Below, one piece after another: positions 1-7,233 of a DNA stretch of 17,969 nt. Made by a program: the position numbers and the translations under genes. The DNA is taken from assembly GCA_900755995.1 (NCBI GenBank), contig CAAEIM010000108.1:1-17969 (forward strand). Direction: 5' to 3'. Numbering within the stretch: position 1 is the first letter of the stretch; every line of letters begins with the position of its first letter. This DNA comes from Clostridia bacterium. Lineage in GTDB: Bacteria > Bacillota > Clostridia > Oscillospirales > Acutalibacteraceae. Below the pieces are notes generated by a model. It saw only the letters and a list, made by a program, of their open reading frames with translations, was not told where the DNA came from and ran no database searches.

Positions 1-50
1 TGCTGCCCCCCGGCTGCCAGTCCACCGGCTACCAGCCCACTGGCTGCCTG
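1..50. repeat. 15-bp tandem repeat at window edge
   Basis: Two full 15-bp units (12-26 and 27-41) agree at 12 of 15 positions. A partial unit follows at 42-50, and a decayed unit probably precedes at 1-11. On the minus strand each unit reads as a pentapeptide of the form Gln-Pro-Val-Gly/Asp-Trp, and it forms the 3' end of the adjacent XRE regulator gene. The array runs off the left edge, so its total length is unknown. Confidence 0.7.
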
Positions 51-712
51 AACTTGCTCTTAACTCCCTTTTCTGCGTTTCTTACAAGCGTAAACAGCGA
101 AGCCGCACCTTTTTCAAAATACTTTGAAATCAGGTCGGGTGAGAGCGCTATTGAAGTGTTTTCGGTTTTATTCTCAATAATTGCATCTATCAGCGCAAGA
201 TCAAGCGTCATAGCGGCACTGCAAAGACTTTTGTATTTGCTTTTGGAAAGTGTAAATAATTCCTGAGGATTGCAGTCCTCACAGGAGTAAATTGAGCGGA
301 ACACCTGATACTGAGCGTTCATAAGATAGCTGCTCACGGCATTTGTAAGCTTTTTATTGCCAAGTCTGTTGAGAATTTCAAAGATAACAGACGTAGTATT
401 GATAATAACCTTTTTGTCAATCATAGCTACCATATTGCCGCTGCTTTCAAAAGCCGGCGTTACAGCGTCAGGAAGGTCTGACGGGCGAAGCTGCTGAGTG
501 ATTCTGTCCGGAGTTCTTCCAAGCAGATAATCACAGGACACATTATAGTATTCAGCTGTTTTTATCAAAAAGTCAAGTCCACATTCTCTGATTCCTTTTT
601 CATAATGCGAGAGAAGAGCCTGAGAAATTCCGAGGTCGGAAGCAGCCTGCTTTTGACTCAGTCCTCGCTCCTTTCTGAGCATTGTTACAATAATAGGGAA
701 GTCATTGTTCAT
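29..712 (-). CDS. XRE-family helix-turn-helix transcriptional regulator
   Basis: This is a probable DNA-binding repressor of 227 residues. The start at 712 was chosen over an upstream in-frame possibility at 817 because an AGAGGTG ribosome binding site lies seven bases before it, and because the longer version would run through the promoter and the divergent gene's start. Residues 1-65 form a Cro/C1-type HTH (LRKERGLSQKQAASDLGIS, then LLSHYEKG and YYNVSCDYLLG). The remaining roughly 160 residues are a mostly helical domain I do not recognise, possibly for dimerisation or effector binding. The protein ends in RQPVGW, formed by one unit of a 15-bp repeat, with a TAG stop at the first base triplet of the next unit. 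It is divergent from the histidine phosphatase gene, with a palindromic operator between them, so autoregulation is likely. Target genes are unknown. Confidence 0.85.
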   Translation of the reverse strand: MNNDFPIIVTMLRKERGLSQKQAASDLGISQALLSHYEKGIRECGLDFLIKTAEYYNVSCDYLLGRTPDRITQQLRPSDLPDAVTPAFESSGNMVAMIDKKVIINTTSVIFEILNRLGNKKLTNAVSSYLMNAQYQVFRSIYSCEDCNPQELFTLSKSKYKSLCSAAMTLDLALIDAIIENKTENTSIALSPDLISKYFEKGAASLFTLVRNAEKGVKSKFRQPVGW

Positions 713-736
713 TATAAGCACCTCTTTTATACAATC

Positions 737-765
737 AGTATAATATACAAATAACCATTTGTAAA
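737..765 (-). promoter_or_regulatory. Promoter of the XRE gene with overlapping palindromic operator
   Basis: On the minus strand a TTTACA -35 box (765-760) and a TATACT -10 box (742-737) are separated by 17 bases, a near-ideal sigma-A promoter. An 18-bp inverted repeat at 746-763 (arms TACAAAT and ATTTGTA, 4-base spacer) covers the spacer and the -35 box. A second short palindrome, GTATA-A-TATAC, lies at 738-748 over the -10. This is the expected place for autorepression by the adjacent XRE protein. A TATAAT at 739-744 could serve the plus-strand phosphatase gene, but it lacks a good -35. Confidence 0.7.
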
Positions 766-784
766 TACCATAGGAGTTACAATT

Positions 785-1414
785 ATGAAATCTTATATTA
801 TTCACTTTATCCGCCACGGAAGTATTGATGAAACACTTTCAGGCAAATACATAGGAACAACAGACGCAGAGCTTTCTGACAAGGGCAAAATGGAGCTGAG
901 AAAGCTCGACTATGAGTACCGCTATCCGGGCGCACAGGCTGTGTTTACAAGTCCGCTCAAGCGCTGTACCCAAACCTGCAAAATCCTTTATCCCGAGCAA
1001 AATCCGCTTGTAATTGCAAATCTTTCTGAGTGTAATTTCGGCGAATGGGAGGGTAAAACTGCAAATGATTTAAACGGTGACGAGGATTTTCAGAAATGGC
1101 TTGCAGGCGACCCGTCAATAAAGCCTCCGAGAGGGGAGAGCAACGCTGATTTTACACGCAGAATTTGCAGAATGTTTGAAAGCATTGTAGAGGGTCTGCT
1201 TAAAACCGGCACAACAGAAAGCGTGATTGTCACTCACGGCGGCGTGATTATGACCTTGCTTGCCGTCTATGGAATACCACAGGCTAAGCCCTTTGAGTGG
1301 GTTATGGATAACGGCTTTGGCTATTCGGTGAGGATTACTCCGCAACTTTGGCAGAGAGATAAGGTTATGGAGGTTTTTTCGATAATTCCTGAGAAAAAAG
1401 ATATTCAGGATTAA
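785..1414 (+). CDS. Histidine phosphatase family protein (phosphoglycerate mutase-like)
   Basis: This 209-residue cytosolic enzyme of the branch-2-free, cofactor-independent-of-metal histidine phosphatase superfamily transfers phosphate through a phospho-histidine. The catalytic set is visible: R10-H11-G12 (nucleophile), R60 in TSPLKRCTQT, E82 in SECNFGEWEG, and H151 in VTHGG. Length and the FGEWEGK motif fit the CobC/GpmB-like group, which includes alpha-ribazole phosphatase, phosphoserine phosphatase and broad-specificity sugar phosphatases. No cobalamin genes are nearby, so cobC is not assigned and the substrate is open. The start is supported by a TAGGAG site eight bases upstream. The gene diverges from the XRE regulator across a 72-base region that holds an operator, so it may be controlled by that protein. 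Confidence 0.88.
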   Translation: MKSYIIHFIRHGSIDETLSGKYIGTTDAELSDKGKMELRKLDYEYRYPGAQAVFTSPLKRCTQTCKILYPEQNPLVIANLSECNFGEWEGKTANDLNGDEDFQKWLAGDPSIKPPRGESNADFTRRICRMFESIVEGLLKTGTTESVIVTHGGVIMTLLAVYGIPQAKPFEWVMDNGFGYSVRITPQLWQRDKVMEVFSIIPEKKDIQD

Positions 1415-1432
1415 TTTTTAAAATAAAGTCAA

Positions 1433-1460
1433 ATTGTAGTACAGTTTACAATCTTTTTTT
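1433..1460 (+). terminator. Weak intrinsic terminator after the histidine phosphatase gene
   Basis: An inverted repeat with six-base arms ATTGTA/TACAAT around an 8-base loop (1433-1452) is followed by CTTTTTTT. The stem is AT-rich, so termination would be partial at best. The remainder of the 138-base gap to leuB is AT-rich. I see no T-box or leader-peptide attenuator in it, and no clear -35/-10 pair. Confidence 0.4.
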
Positions 1461-1552
1461 AAATTTTATGCAATAATGTTATATATGGAACTGTAATTTA
1501 TAAGATTTGTACGCAGTCTTGCAAGTATAATAACTCAAAGGAGATTTTAAAT

Positions 1553-2623
1553 ATGGCAGATTATAAAATTGTTTTGTTAAAAGGCGACGGAATCGGCCCT
1601 GAAATTGTAAATCAGGCTGTAAAGGTGCTTGACAAGGCAAGTGAGAAGTTTAATTTTTCAGTAGAATATGATGAGGCACTCCTCGGCGGCTGTGCTATTG
1701 ATGCAACCGGCGTTCCGCTTCCTGATGAAACCGTAGCTAAGTGCAAGGCGGCAGACAGTGTGCTTCTCGGCGCTGTAGGCGGCCCTAAGTGGGATAATCA
1801 GCCGGGCAACAACCGCCCTGAAGCAGGTCTTTTAGGTATAAGAGGTGCACTCGGACTTTTCGCAAATCTTCGTCCTGCCGTTATTTTTGAGCCGCTTAAA
1901 AAGGCGTCTCCGATCAAAGATGAAATCATCGGCGGCTCGCTCGATATTATGATTGTTCGTGAGCTTACAGGTGGAATTTATTTTGGCAAAAGAGGCAGAA
2001 CAGAGGTTGACGGTCAGCCTGCCGCTTGGGATACAGAGCAGTACTCCGTGCCTGAGGTTGAACGAATTGCAAGAGTTGCATTTGACCTTGCTATGAAGAG
2101 AAACAAAAAGCTTACAAGCGTTGACAAGGCTAACGTGCTTGAATCTTCAAGACTCTGGAGAGAAACCGTAACAAGAATTTCTAAGGAATATCCCGAGGTA
2201 GAGCTTAACTATATGTATGTTGACAATTGCGCAATGCAGCTTGTGAGAAATCCGGGACAGTTTGATGTTATCGTTACTTCAAATATCTTTGGCGACATCC
2301 TCTCTGACGAGGCTTCAATGATAAGCGGCTCAATCGGTATGCTTGCTTCTGCAAGCCTTTCGGAGAGCAAGAGCGGCCTTTATGAGCCGATACACGGCTC
2401 TGCACCTGATATTGCAGGTCTTGGCATTGCAAATCCTCTTGCTACAATTCTTTCTGTTGCTATGATGCTTCGTTATTCGCTTGATCAGCCACAGGCGGCA
2501 GACGCCATTGAAGCTGCTGTAACAAAGGTGCTTGAGAACAACCGCACACCCGATATTTATGAAGAGGGTACAAATAAAGTTACCTGTGAGGAAATGGGAG
2601 ATCTCGTTTGTCAGGCACTCTGA
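1553..2623 (+). CDS. leuB: 3-isopropylmalate dehydrogenase
   Basis: This enzyme catalyses NAD-dependent oxidative decarboxylation of 3-isopropylmalate in leucine biosynthesis. Its 356 residues match the family length. Diagnostic motifs are present: GDGIGPEIV (11-19), LLGAVGGPKWD (71-81), the substrate arginines R98, R107 and R136, the RELTGGIYFG loop that separates LeuB from isocitrate dehydrogenase, K192 in DKANVLESSRLWR, the acidic metal ligands D224, D248 and D252, and the signature NIFGDILSDEASMISGS. EPIHGSAPDIAG forms the NAD-binding region. An AAAGGAG site nine bases before the ATG supports the start. No leuA, leuC or leuD is visible on either side, so the gene is separated from its pathway partners here. 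The next gene starts 25 bases downstream and is probably co-transcribed. Confidence 0.96.
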   Translation: MADYKIVLLKGDGIGPEIVNQAVKVLDKASEKFNFSVEYDEALLGGCAIDATGVPLPDETVAKCKAADSVLLGAVGGPKWDNQPGNNRPEAGLLGIRGALGLFANLRPAVIFEPLKKASPIKDEIIGGSLDIMIVRELTGGIYFGKRGRTEVDGQPAAWDTEQYSVPEVERIARVAFDLAMKRNKKLTSVDKANVLESSRLWRETVTRISKEYPEVELNYMYVDNCAMQLVRNPGQFDVIVTSNIFGDILSDEASMISGSIGMLASASLSESKSGLYEPIHGSAPDIAGLGIANPLATILSVAMMLRYSLDQPQAADAIEAAVTKVLENNRTPDIYEEGTNKVTCEEMGDLVCQAL

Positions 2624-2648
2624 TAATAATACGAAACGGAGGTTTACT

Positions 2649-3368
2649 ATGCAGATGTACGATATGCACTCCCATATTCTGCCCGGAATAGATGACGGTG
2701 CGCAGAATGTGGAAAAAAGTCTTGAGATTTTAAATGCGCTCAAAGCTCAGGGTGTAACAAATGTGTGCTTTACTCCTCATTTTTATACAAATGAAATCAG
2801 CGCTGCCGATTTTACAGCCAAAAGACAGAAGGCAGTTGAAACGCTTATGCCGCACATTCCCGAGGGAATGAAGGTGGTTGTCGGAGCAGAGGTGTATGTA
2901 ACCAGATATTTGTTCAGCGGCGATGATTTTTCGAGCGCTTGCTACGGAAATTCCCGCTATATACTAACTGAGCACTCTTACTCGGCAAGCTTTTCAAGTC
3001 ATACTATGAGTTACTTTACAAAGCTGATTGAGAATTATAATATGATTCCGATTTTACCTCATGTTGAGAGATATTCTGTTCTGATGAATGACCCTGCAAT
3101 CATCGGTGAGCTAAAGGATATGGGTGTTGTAATTCAGACCAATGCAAATTCCTATACTAAGAAAGCACAGTTTTTCTCAAAGCACAAGCTTATTAAGCTG
3201 ATTAAGGGTGGATTTATTGATATACTCGGCAGTGACTCCCATTCTCTCACACATAATGATCCCAGAGCATTCGGCGAAGCTGTGGATTACATTTCTTCAA
3301 AGTGCGGTCAGGAAACCGTAGAGAAAATGATGAAAAATGCTGAAAAAATCTTCAACAGCGCACTTTAA
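2649..3368 (+). CDS. CpsB/CapC-type PHP-domain tyrosine-protein phosphatase
   Basis: This 239-residue metal-dependent phosphoesterase belongs to the PHP fold; characterised relatives (CpsB, YwqE) remove phosphate from tyrosine on bacterial BY-kinases that control capsule and exopolysaccharide export. The metal ligands can be read in order: H7 and H9 in DMHSHILPGIDDGA, the D15-D16 pair, H44 in TPHFY, E81 in GAEVY, H138 in LPHVERY, and D196/H198 in GSDSHS. The ATG at 2649 has a CGGAGG site six bases upstream; a longer in-frame version would overlap leuB and is rejected. It lies directly behind leuB. No BY-kinase or capsule gene is in the window, so the substrate is inferred only from the family, and other phosphoesters are possible. 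Confidence 0.85.
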   Translation: MQMYDMHSHILPGIDDGAQNVEKSLEILNALKAQGVTNVCFTPHFYTNEISAADFTAKRQKAVETLMPHIPEGMKVVVGAEVYVTRYLFSGDDFSSACYGNSRYILTEHSYSASFSSHTMSYFTKLIENYNMIPILPHVERYSVLMNDPAIIGELKDMGVVIQTNANSYTKKAQFFSKHKLIKLIKGGFIDILGSDSHSLTHNDPRAFGEAVDYISSKCGQETVEKMMKNAEKIFNSAL

Positions 3369-3383
3369 TGTTTGATAATATTT

Positions 3384-3420
3384 AATTTAAAGGATGTACA
3401 TTGAGTGCATCCTTTAAATT
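3384..3420. terminator. Hairpin downstream of the PHP phosphatase gene
   Basis: A perfect 13-bp inverted repeat (arms AATTTAAAGGATG and CATCCTTTAAATT, 11-base loop) begins 15 bases after the stop codon. It lacks a clean T-run (ATTATTACTAAAA follows). It may be an inefficient terminator or a 3'-end stabilising hairpin that closes the leuB-phosphatase transcript. Confidence 0.55.
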
Positions 3421-3455
3421 ATTACTAAAACCTCATTTTTAAGGATATAATATTA

Positions 3456-4424
3456 TTGAAATGGGGTTTTGCCGTGAAGGAAATTATCATAGGAATATTG
3501 ATTTTTATAATATTGTTTGTGTTTGCCTCTGTTTTTGTTTCTCAATATTTATTCAGAATTATTATTTACAGGCAGAAAAAAAGCAGTTCCCAAAAAGACA
3601 TAGACGCCGCAGCAAGCTGGTACAGACATTATCCTATTGCAATGGCTGCAAGGCTGTGGCTTGAGAATATGCCGTATGTCAATGTTTATATAAAATCATT
3701 TGACGGTCTGCGTCTGTACGGCGCTCTGCTTGAAAATCCAACCTCCTTCGATAAAATTGTGGTCTGCGTTCACGGCTTTACGGGAAGCGGTAAAAAGGAT
3801 TTGTCATCGCTTGCAAAAGCTTATTATAATAACGGATACAGCGTACTGCTTGTAGATAACAGGGCGCACGGGCAGAGTGAGGGCAAATATGTGGGCTTTG
3901 GAGTGCTTGACCGCAGAGATACACTTACCTGGGTTAAATATCTGATAAAACATTTCGGCAGTAACGTGCAGATATTTTTGCACGGGATTTCTATGGGAGG
4001 TGCAGCTGTGCTGATGTCCGCAAGCCTTATGCCTGAAAATGTGCGGGGAATAATTGCCGACTGCGGCTTCACAAGCGTTTATGACATCTTCACCTATGTA
4101 TTAAAAAAAGATTACCACCTGCCCAAATTTCCTGTAATTTACCTTACAAATATTATGTCAAGGCTGAGGGCAGGCTATGGATATAAAGACGTAAATACAG
4201 TTGATGAAATCGCAAAATCAAATATTCCCATACTGTTTATCCATGGCGAAAATGACGATTTTGTTCCGCTGTGGATGACAATGAAAAATTATGCTCAATG
4301 TCATACGGATAAAGAGCTTTTTATAGTTAAAGAGGCTGAACACGCAGAATCACATTATATTGACAAAAGCGGCTATGAAAAACGCTCTCTCGCTTTTATA
4401 AAAAAACACATTATACAGAGTTAG
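3456..4424 (+). CDS. Membrane-anchored alpha/beta hydrolase
   Basis: This is a serine hydrolase of up to 322 residues with one N-terminal membrane segment (about 8-37: IIIGILIFIILFVFASVFVS, then a basic YRQKK), which places the catalytic domain at the membrane, probably on the outside. The domain shows HGFTG (106-110, oxyanion region), the nucleophile elbow GISMG with S179, an acidic residue at D267/D268 in HGENDDFVP, and H296 in AEHAES, a complete triad. This resembles the YqkD/BAAT-like hydrolases common in Firmicutes; the substrate is unknown. The start is uncertain: TTG at 3456 has AAGGA ten bases before it, while GTG at 3474 (316 residues) would suit a transcript starting from the TATAAT at 3446-3451. 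The ogt-like gene follows on the same strand 59 bases on. Confidence 0.85.
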   Translation: MKWGFAVKEIIIGILIFIILFVFASVFVSQYLFRIIIYRQKKSSSQKDIDAAASWYRHYPIAMAARLWLENMPYVNVYIKSFDGLRLYGALLENPTSFDKIVVCVHGFTGSGKKDLSSLAKAYYNNGYSVLLVDNRAHGQSEGKYVGFGVLDRRDTLTWVKYLIKHFGSNVQIFLHGISMGGAAVLMSASLMPENVRGIIADCGFTSVYDIFTYVLKKDYHLPKFPVIYLTNIMSRLRAGYGYKDVNTVDEIAKSNIPILFIHGENDDFVPLWMTMKNYAQCHTDKELFIVKEAEHAESHYIDKSGYEKRSLAFIKKHIIQS

Positions 4425-4459
4425 TCTTGTCAGCGGCTATATTTACGCTGACAAGATTA
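4422..4459. other. Strong hairpin at the stop codon between hydrolase and ogt genes
   Basis: A 10-bp perfect inverted repeat (CTTGTCAGCG and CGCTGACAAG, 10-base loop) extends through T-A, G-U, A-U and U-A pairs to about 14 bp, and begins inside the TAG stop of the hydrolase gene. No T-run follows on either strand, so it is not a standard terminator. It ends 12 bases before the AGGAG site of the next gene and could limit read-through or protect the upstream mRNA. Confidence 0.6.
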
Positions 4460-4483
4460 CTGAAAATGATCAGGAGAAAAATT

Positions 4484-5017
4484 ATGCAGTACATAAATTA
4501 TTACAACTCTCCACTCGGAAGAATTATACTTTTGTCAAACGGTGAAGAGCTTACAGGCTTGCAGTTTGAGGGCAAAAGCAAATATTATTCCTTGCCGGAA
4601 AAAGGAAAATTTGAAATAAAAAATCTGCCTGTGTTTGAACAGACAGAAAAATGGCTTGATATATATTTTGACGGCAAAGAGCCCGGTTTTACTCCGCCGC
4701 TATGTTTAAGCTCAACACCATTCCGAACTGCGGTGTGGGATATTCTTCTAATAATTCCATATGCTACCGTGACAACCTACGGCGAAATAGCAAGGATAAT
4801 TGCAAAGAAAAACGGGATAAATAGAATGTCTGCTCAGGCTGTAGGCGGCGCAGTAGGGCATAATCCTATACCAATTATAGTGCCTTGCCACAGAGTGGTC
4901 GGCGCAAACGGAAGCCTTACGGGTTATGCGTGCGGGCTTGATTTAAAGCAAAAGCTTTTGACTTTGGAAAATGTTGATATGTCAAAGCTGTTTTTTCCAA
5001 AATCTGATATAAGATAA
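4484..5017 (+). CDS. ogt: Methylated-DNA--protein-cysteine S-methyltransferase
   Basis: This 177-residue DNA repair protein accepts alkyl groups from O6-alkylguanine onto its own cysteine, a suicide reaction. The active site PCHRV (134-138, acceptor C135) is intact. RMSAQAVGGAVGHNP (114-128) holds the arginine finger in the recognition helix, and TTYGEIA (97-103) is also family-typical. An N-terminal ribonuclease-H-like half is present, as in Ogt/MGMT, and no Ada-type regulatory domain is fused. The start at 4484 has AGGAG seven bases before it; an upstream in-frame extension overlapping the hairpin has no such support. The gene follows the alpha/beta hydrolase and is closed by a strong terminator. 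The symbol reflects the family; ada-like naming is equally possible. Confidence 0.93.
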   Translation: MQYINYYNSPLGRIILLSNGEELTGLQFEGKSKYYSLPEKGKFEIKNLPVFEQTEKWLDIYFDGKEPGFTPPLCLSSTPFRTAVWDILLIIPYATVTTYGEIARIIAKKNGINRMSAQAVGGAVGHNPIPIIVPCHRVVGANGSLTGYACGLDLKQKLLTLENVDMSKLFFPKSDIR

Positions 5018-5024
5018 AATAATA

Positions 5025-5066
5025 AGACCTGCCATATCAGTTTTTTGATATGACAGGTCTGTTTTT
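5025..5066. terminator. Bidirectional intrinsic terminator between ogt and groEL
   Basis: The stem has 15-base arms (5025-5039 and 5046-5060; outer AGACCTG/CAGGTCT, inner CATATCA/TGATATG) with one C-A mismatch and a short T-rich loop. GTTTTTACTTTTT follows on the plus strand, and TTATTATTTTA follows on the minus strand. It can stop both convergent transcripts, from ogt and from groEL. Confidence 0.88.
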
Positions 5067-5095
5067 ACTTTTTGGAAAAGTGTGTTTAATTTAGA

Positions 5096-6721
5096 TTAGT
5101 ACATACCGCCCATATCAGGAGCAGGAGCTGCAGGAGCTGCAGGCTCTTTGATATCTGCAACAAGTGACTCTGTTGTGAGTACCATAGCGGCTACAGAAGA
5201 TGCATTCTGGAGAGCAGAACGTGTAACCTTTGTCGGGTCAACAATACCTGCCTCAATCATATCGGTGTATTCTTCTGTAAGAGCGTTAAAGCCGTAGCCA
5301 ACCTTGTTAGCTTTCTTGATATTATCGCAGATTACGCTGCCTTCAAGACCTGCATTTGCGGAAATCTGACGGAGAGGCTCTTCAAGTGCCTTGAGAACGA
5401 TTTTAGCGCCTGTCTTAGCGTCACCTTCAAGTGTTTCAACAAAGGCTGAAACAGTTGGAATAGCGTTCATACAAGCAATACCGCCGCCTGCAACAATACC
5501 TTCTTCAACAGCAGCCTTAGTAGCAGCAAGAGCGTCCTCAATTCTGAGCTTCTTCTCTTTCATTTCTACCTCAGTAGCAGCGCCAACCTTAATTACTGCA
5601 ACACCGCCTGCGAGCTTTGCAAGGCGTTCCTGAAGCTTCTCACGGTCAAAGTCAGATGTTGTTGTTTCAATCTGCTGGCGAATCTGAGCAACTCTGCCCT
5701 TGATAGCGTCTTTGTCGCCTGCGCCGTCAACGATGATTGTGTTCTCCTTTTCAACCTTAACCTGACGGGCTGAGCCGAGCTGATCCATAGTTGTATCCTT
5801 AAGCTCAAGACCTAAGTCAGAGGTAATTACTGTACCGCCTGTAAGTGTAGCAATATCCTGAAGCATTTCTTTTCTTCTGTCGCCAAAGCCCGGAGCCTTA
5901 ACAGCAACGCAGGTGAATGTGCCTCTTAATTTATTGAGTACGAGAGTTGTAAGAGCCTCGCCCTCAACATCCTCAGCAATGATAAGGAGCTTTCTACCTG
6001 ACTGAACAATCTGCTCAAGAATAGGGAGAATTTCCTGTGTATTAGAAATCTTCTTGTCTGTAATAAGAATGTACGGATTGTCAAGCTCGGCAATCATTTT
6101 GTCTGTGTCTGTTACCATATAAGGAGCAATGTAGCCTCTGTCAAACATCATACCTTCAACAACTTCGCTGTAGGTTTCTGCTGTTTTTGACTCCTCAACT
6201 GTGATAACGCCGTCTGTTGTAACCTTTTCCATAGCCTCAGCAATGAGCTTGCCGATAAATTCGTCCTGTGAAGAAACTGTTGCAACTCTTGCAATATCGT
6301 CTGAACCTGTTACCTGCTTGCTGTTTTCGGTTACAGCCTTTACAGCAACGTCAACTGCGTCTGCAATGCCCTTTTTAAGAACCATTGGGTTTGCGCCTGC
6401 TGTTACATTCTTCATACCCTCTCTGATAAGAGCCTGAGCAAGGAGAGTAGCTGTTGTAGTACCGTCGCCTGCTACATCGTTTGTCTTAATAGAAACTTCC
6501 TTAACAAGCTGAGCACCCATATTTTCAAACGGATCGTCAAGCTCAATTTCCTTTGCGATTGTTACACCGTCATTAGTAATAAGTGGTGCGCCGTACTTCT
6601 TGTCGAGTACAACATTCCTGCCCTTAGGGCCGAGTGTGATTTTAACTGTATCTGCAAGCTGGTCAATACCGCTCATAAGAGCTTTTCTTGCGTCTTCACC
6701 ATAAACAATTTGTTTAGCCAT
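5096..6721 (-). CDS. groL: Chaperonin GroEL (60 kDa, Hsp60)
   Basis: This ATP-dependent chaperonin forms double heptameric rings that fold cytosolic proteins with GroES. Its 541 residues match the family. The start MAKQIVYGEDARKALMSGIDQLADTVKITLGPKGR is collinear with known GroELs; the nucleotide-binding GDGTT is at 85-89, and the equatorial region contains AAVEEGIVAGGG. The C-terminus is short, ending PDMGGMY in place of the long GGM-repeat tail of Escherichia coli, as is common in clostridia. A GGAGGT site precedes the ATG. It lies 34 bases behind groES and shares its CIRCE-controlled promoter. Two convergent terminator stems close the operon. Confidence 0.98.
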   Translation of the reverse strand: MAKQIVYGEDARKALMSGIDQLADTVKITLGPKGRNVVLDKKYGAPLITNDGVTIAKEIELDDPFENMGAQLVKEVSIKTNDVAGDGTTTATLLAQALIREGMKNVTAGANPMVLKKGIADAVDVAVKAVTENSKQVTGSDDIARVATVSSQDEFIGKLIAEAMEKVTTDGVITVEESKTAETYSEVVEGMMFDRGYIAPYMVTDTDKMIAELDNPYILITDKKISNTQEILPILEQIVQSGRKLLIIAEDVEGEALTTLVLNKLRGTFTCVAVKAPGFGDRRKEMLQDIATLTGGTVITSDLGLELKDTTMDQLGSARQVKVEKENTIIVDGAGDKDAIKGRVAQIRQQIETTTSDFDREKLQERLAKLAGGVAVIKVGAATEVEMKEKKLRIEDALAATKAAVEEGIVAGGGIACMNAIPTVSAFVETLEGDAKTGAKIVLKALEEPLRQISANAGLEGSVICDNIKKANKVGYGFNALTEEYTDMIEAGIVDPTKVTRSALQNASSVAAMVLTTESLVADIKEPAAPAAPAPDMGGMY

Positions 6722-6755
6722 TGTAAATTACCTCCAAAAGATTTTATATCAAAAA

Positions 6756-7040
6756 TTATTCTACAGTAGCGAGAATGTCGGACTGGCGAACGATTGTGTA
6801 TTCCTCACCGTCAATCTTAACCTCAGTGCCTGCGTATTTGCTTGCGATTACCTTGTCGCCTACGTTTACATACATCTTAACCTCTGTGCCGTCAACAACG
6901 CCGCCGGGGCCTACTGCAACTACTCTTGCAAACTGAGGCTTTTCCTGTGCTGCTGATGAAAGAATAATGCCGCTCTTTGTTTTTTCTTCGGCTTCTTCAA
7001 CCTGTAATACAACTCTGTCAAGTAATGGTTTAATACTCAT
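6756..7040 (-). CDS. groS: Co-chaperonin GroES (10 kDa)
   Basis: This heptameric lid of the GroEL chamber is 94 residues from MSIKPLLDRVVLQVEEAEEKT. The mobile loop (KTKSGIILSSAAQEKPQ) that contacts GroEL and the roof/beta-barrel segments GPGG and VGDKVIASKYAGTEV are present. The start at 7040 is chosen because the conserved N-terminus begins there and GGAGG lies ten bases upstream; a longer in-frame reading to 7082 would overlap the CIRCE element. It is the first gene of the groES-groEL operon. Confidence 0.97.
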   Translation of the reverse strand: MSIKPLLDRVVLQVEEAEEKTKSGIILSSAAQEKPQFARVVAVGPGGVVDGTEVKMYVNVGDKVIASKYAGTEVKIDGEEYTIVRQSDILATVE

Positions 7041-7075
7041 AATATAAATTCCTCCTAATAGATTATACTTTTTGA

Positions 7076-7102
7076 TTAGCACTCTACATCTCTGAGTGCT
7101 AA
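7076..7102. promoter_or_regulatory. CIRCE operator (HrcA binding site)
   Basis: TTAGCACTC, nine bases, then GAGTGCTAA: an exact match to the CIRCE consensus. It lies 36 bases before the groES start and immediately downstream of the promoter, overlapping the expected transcription start. HrcA repression, relieved on heat shock, is the established mechanism; hrcA itself is not in the window. Confidence 0.98.
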
Positions 7103-7106
7103 TTCT

Positions 7107-7134
7107 ATTTTATACCAATTTTTCAAAATGTCAA
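7107..7134 (-). promoter_or_regulatory. Sigma-A promoter of groES-groEL
   Basis: On the minus strand TTGACA (7134-7129) and TAAAAT (7112-7107) are separated by 16 bases. Transcription would begin near 7100, inside the CIRCE element. Confidence 0.85.
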
Positions 7135-7199
7135 GAGAAATTTGACTAAATTTGACCTTGAATATATGAACATTAAAAATATTATGTTTAATTAGATAA

Positions 7200-7222
7200 T
7201 ATAATTCCGACATAGAATTATA
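7200..7222 (-). terminator. AT-rich hairpin downstream of the Mbeg1-like gene
   Basis: Arms TATAATTC and GAATTATA (8 bp) surround a 7-base loop, 11 bases after the stop of the minus-strand gene. An AT-rich tail without a clean T-run follows. It is a weak terminator candidate; otherwise the 7135-7233 gap shows nothing. Confidence 0.35.
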
Positions 7223-7233
7223 AATCTCGAAGG

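Noticed and set aside
29..31. TAG recoded as glutamine in the XRE gene
   Set aside because: TAG also ends the hydrolase and TetR genes at their expected lengths, so it acts as a normal stop.
54..266. 70-residue plus-strand open frame at the left edge
   Set aside because: It is antisense to the XRE regulator, has no ribosome binding site, and reads as a mirror of its codons.
1415..1552. T-box or leucine leader before leuB
   Set aside because: The gap is only 138 bases, shows no T-box core or Leu-rich leader peptide, and has only one weak hairpin.
2330..2743. 137-residue minus-strand open frame
   Set aside because: It is antisense to leuB and to the start of the PHP phosphatase gene; no start signal.
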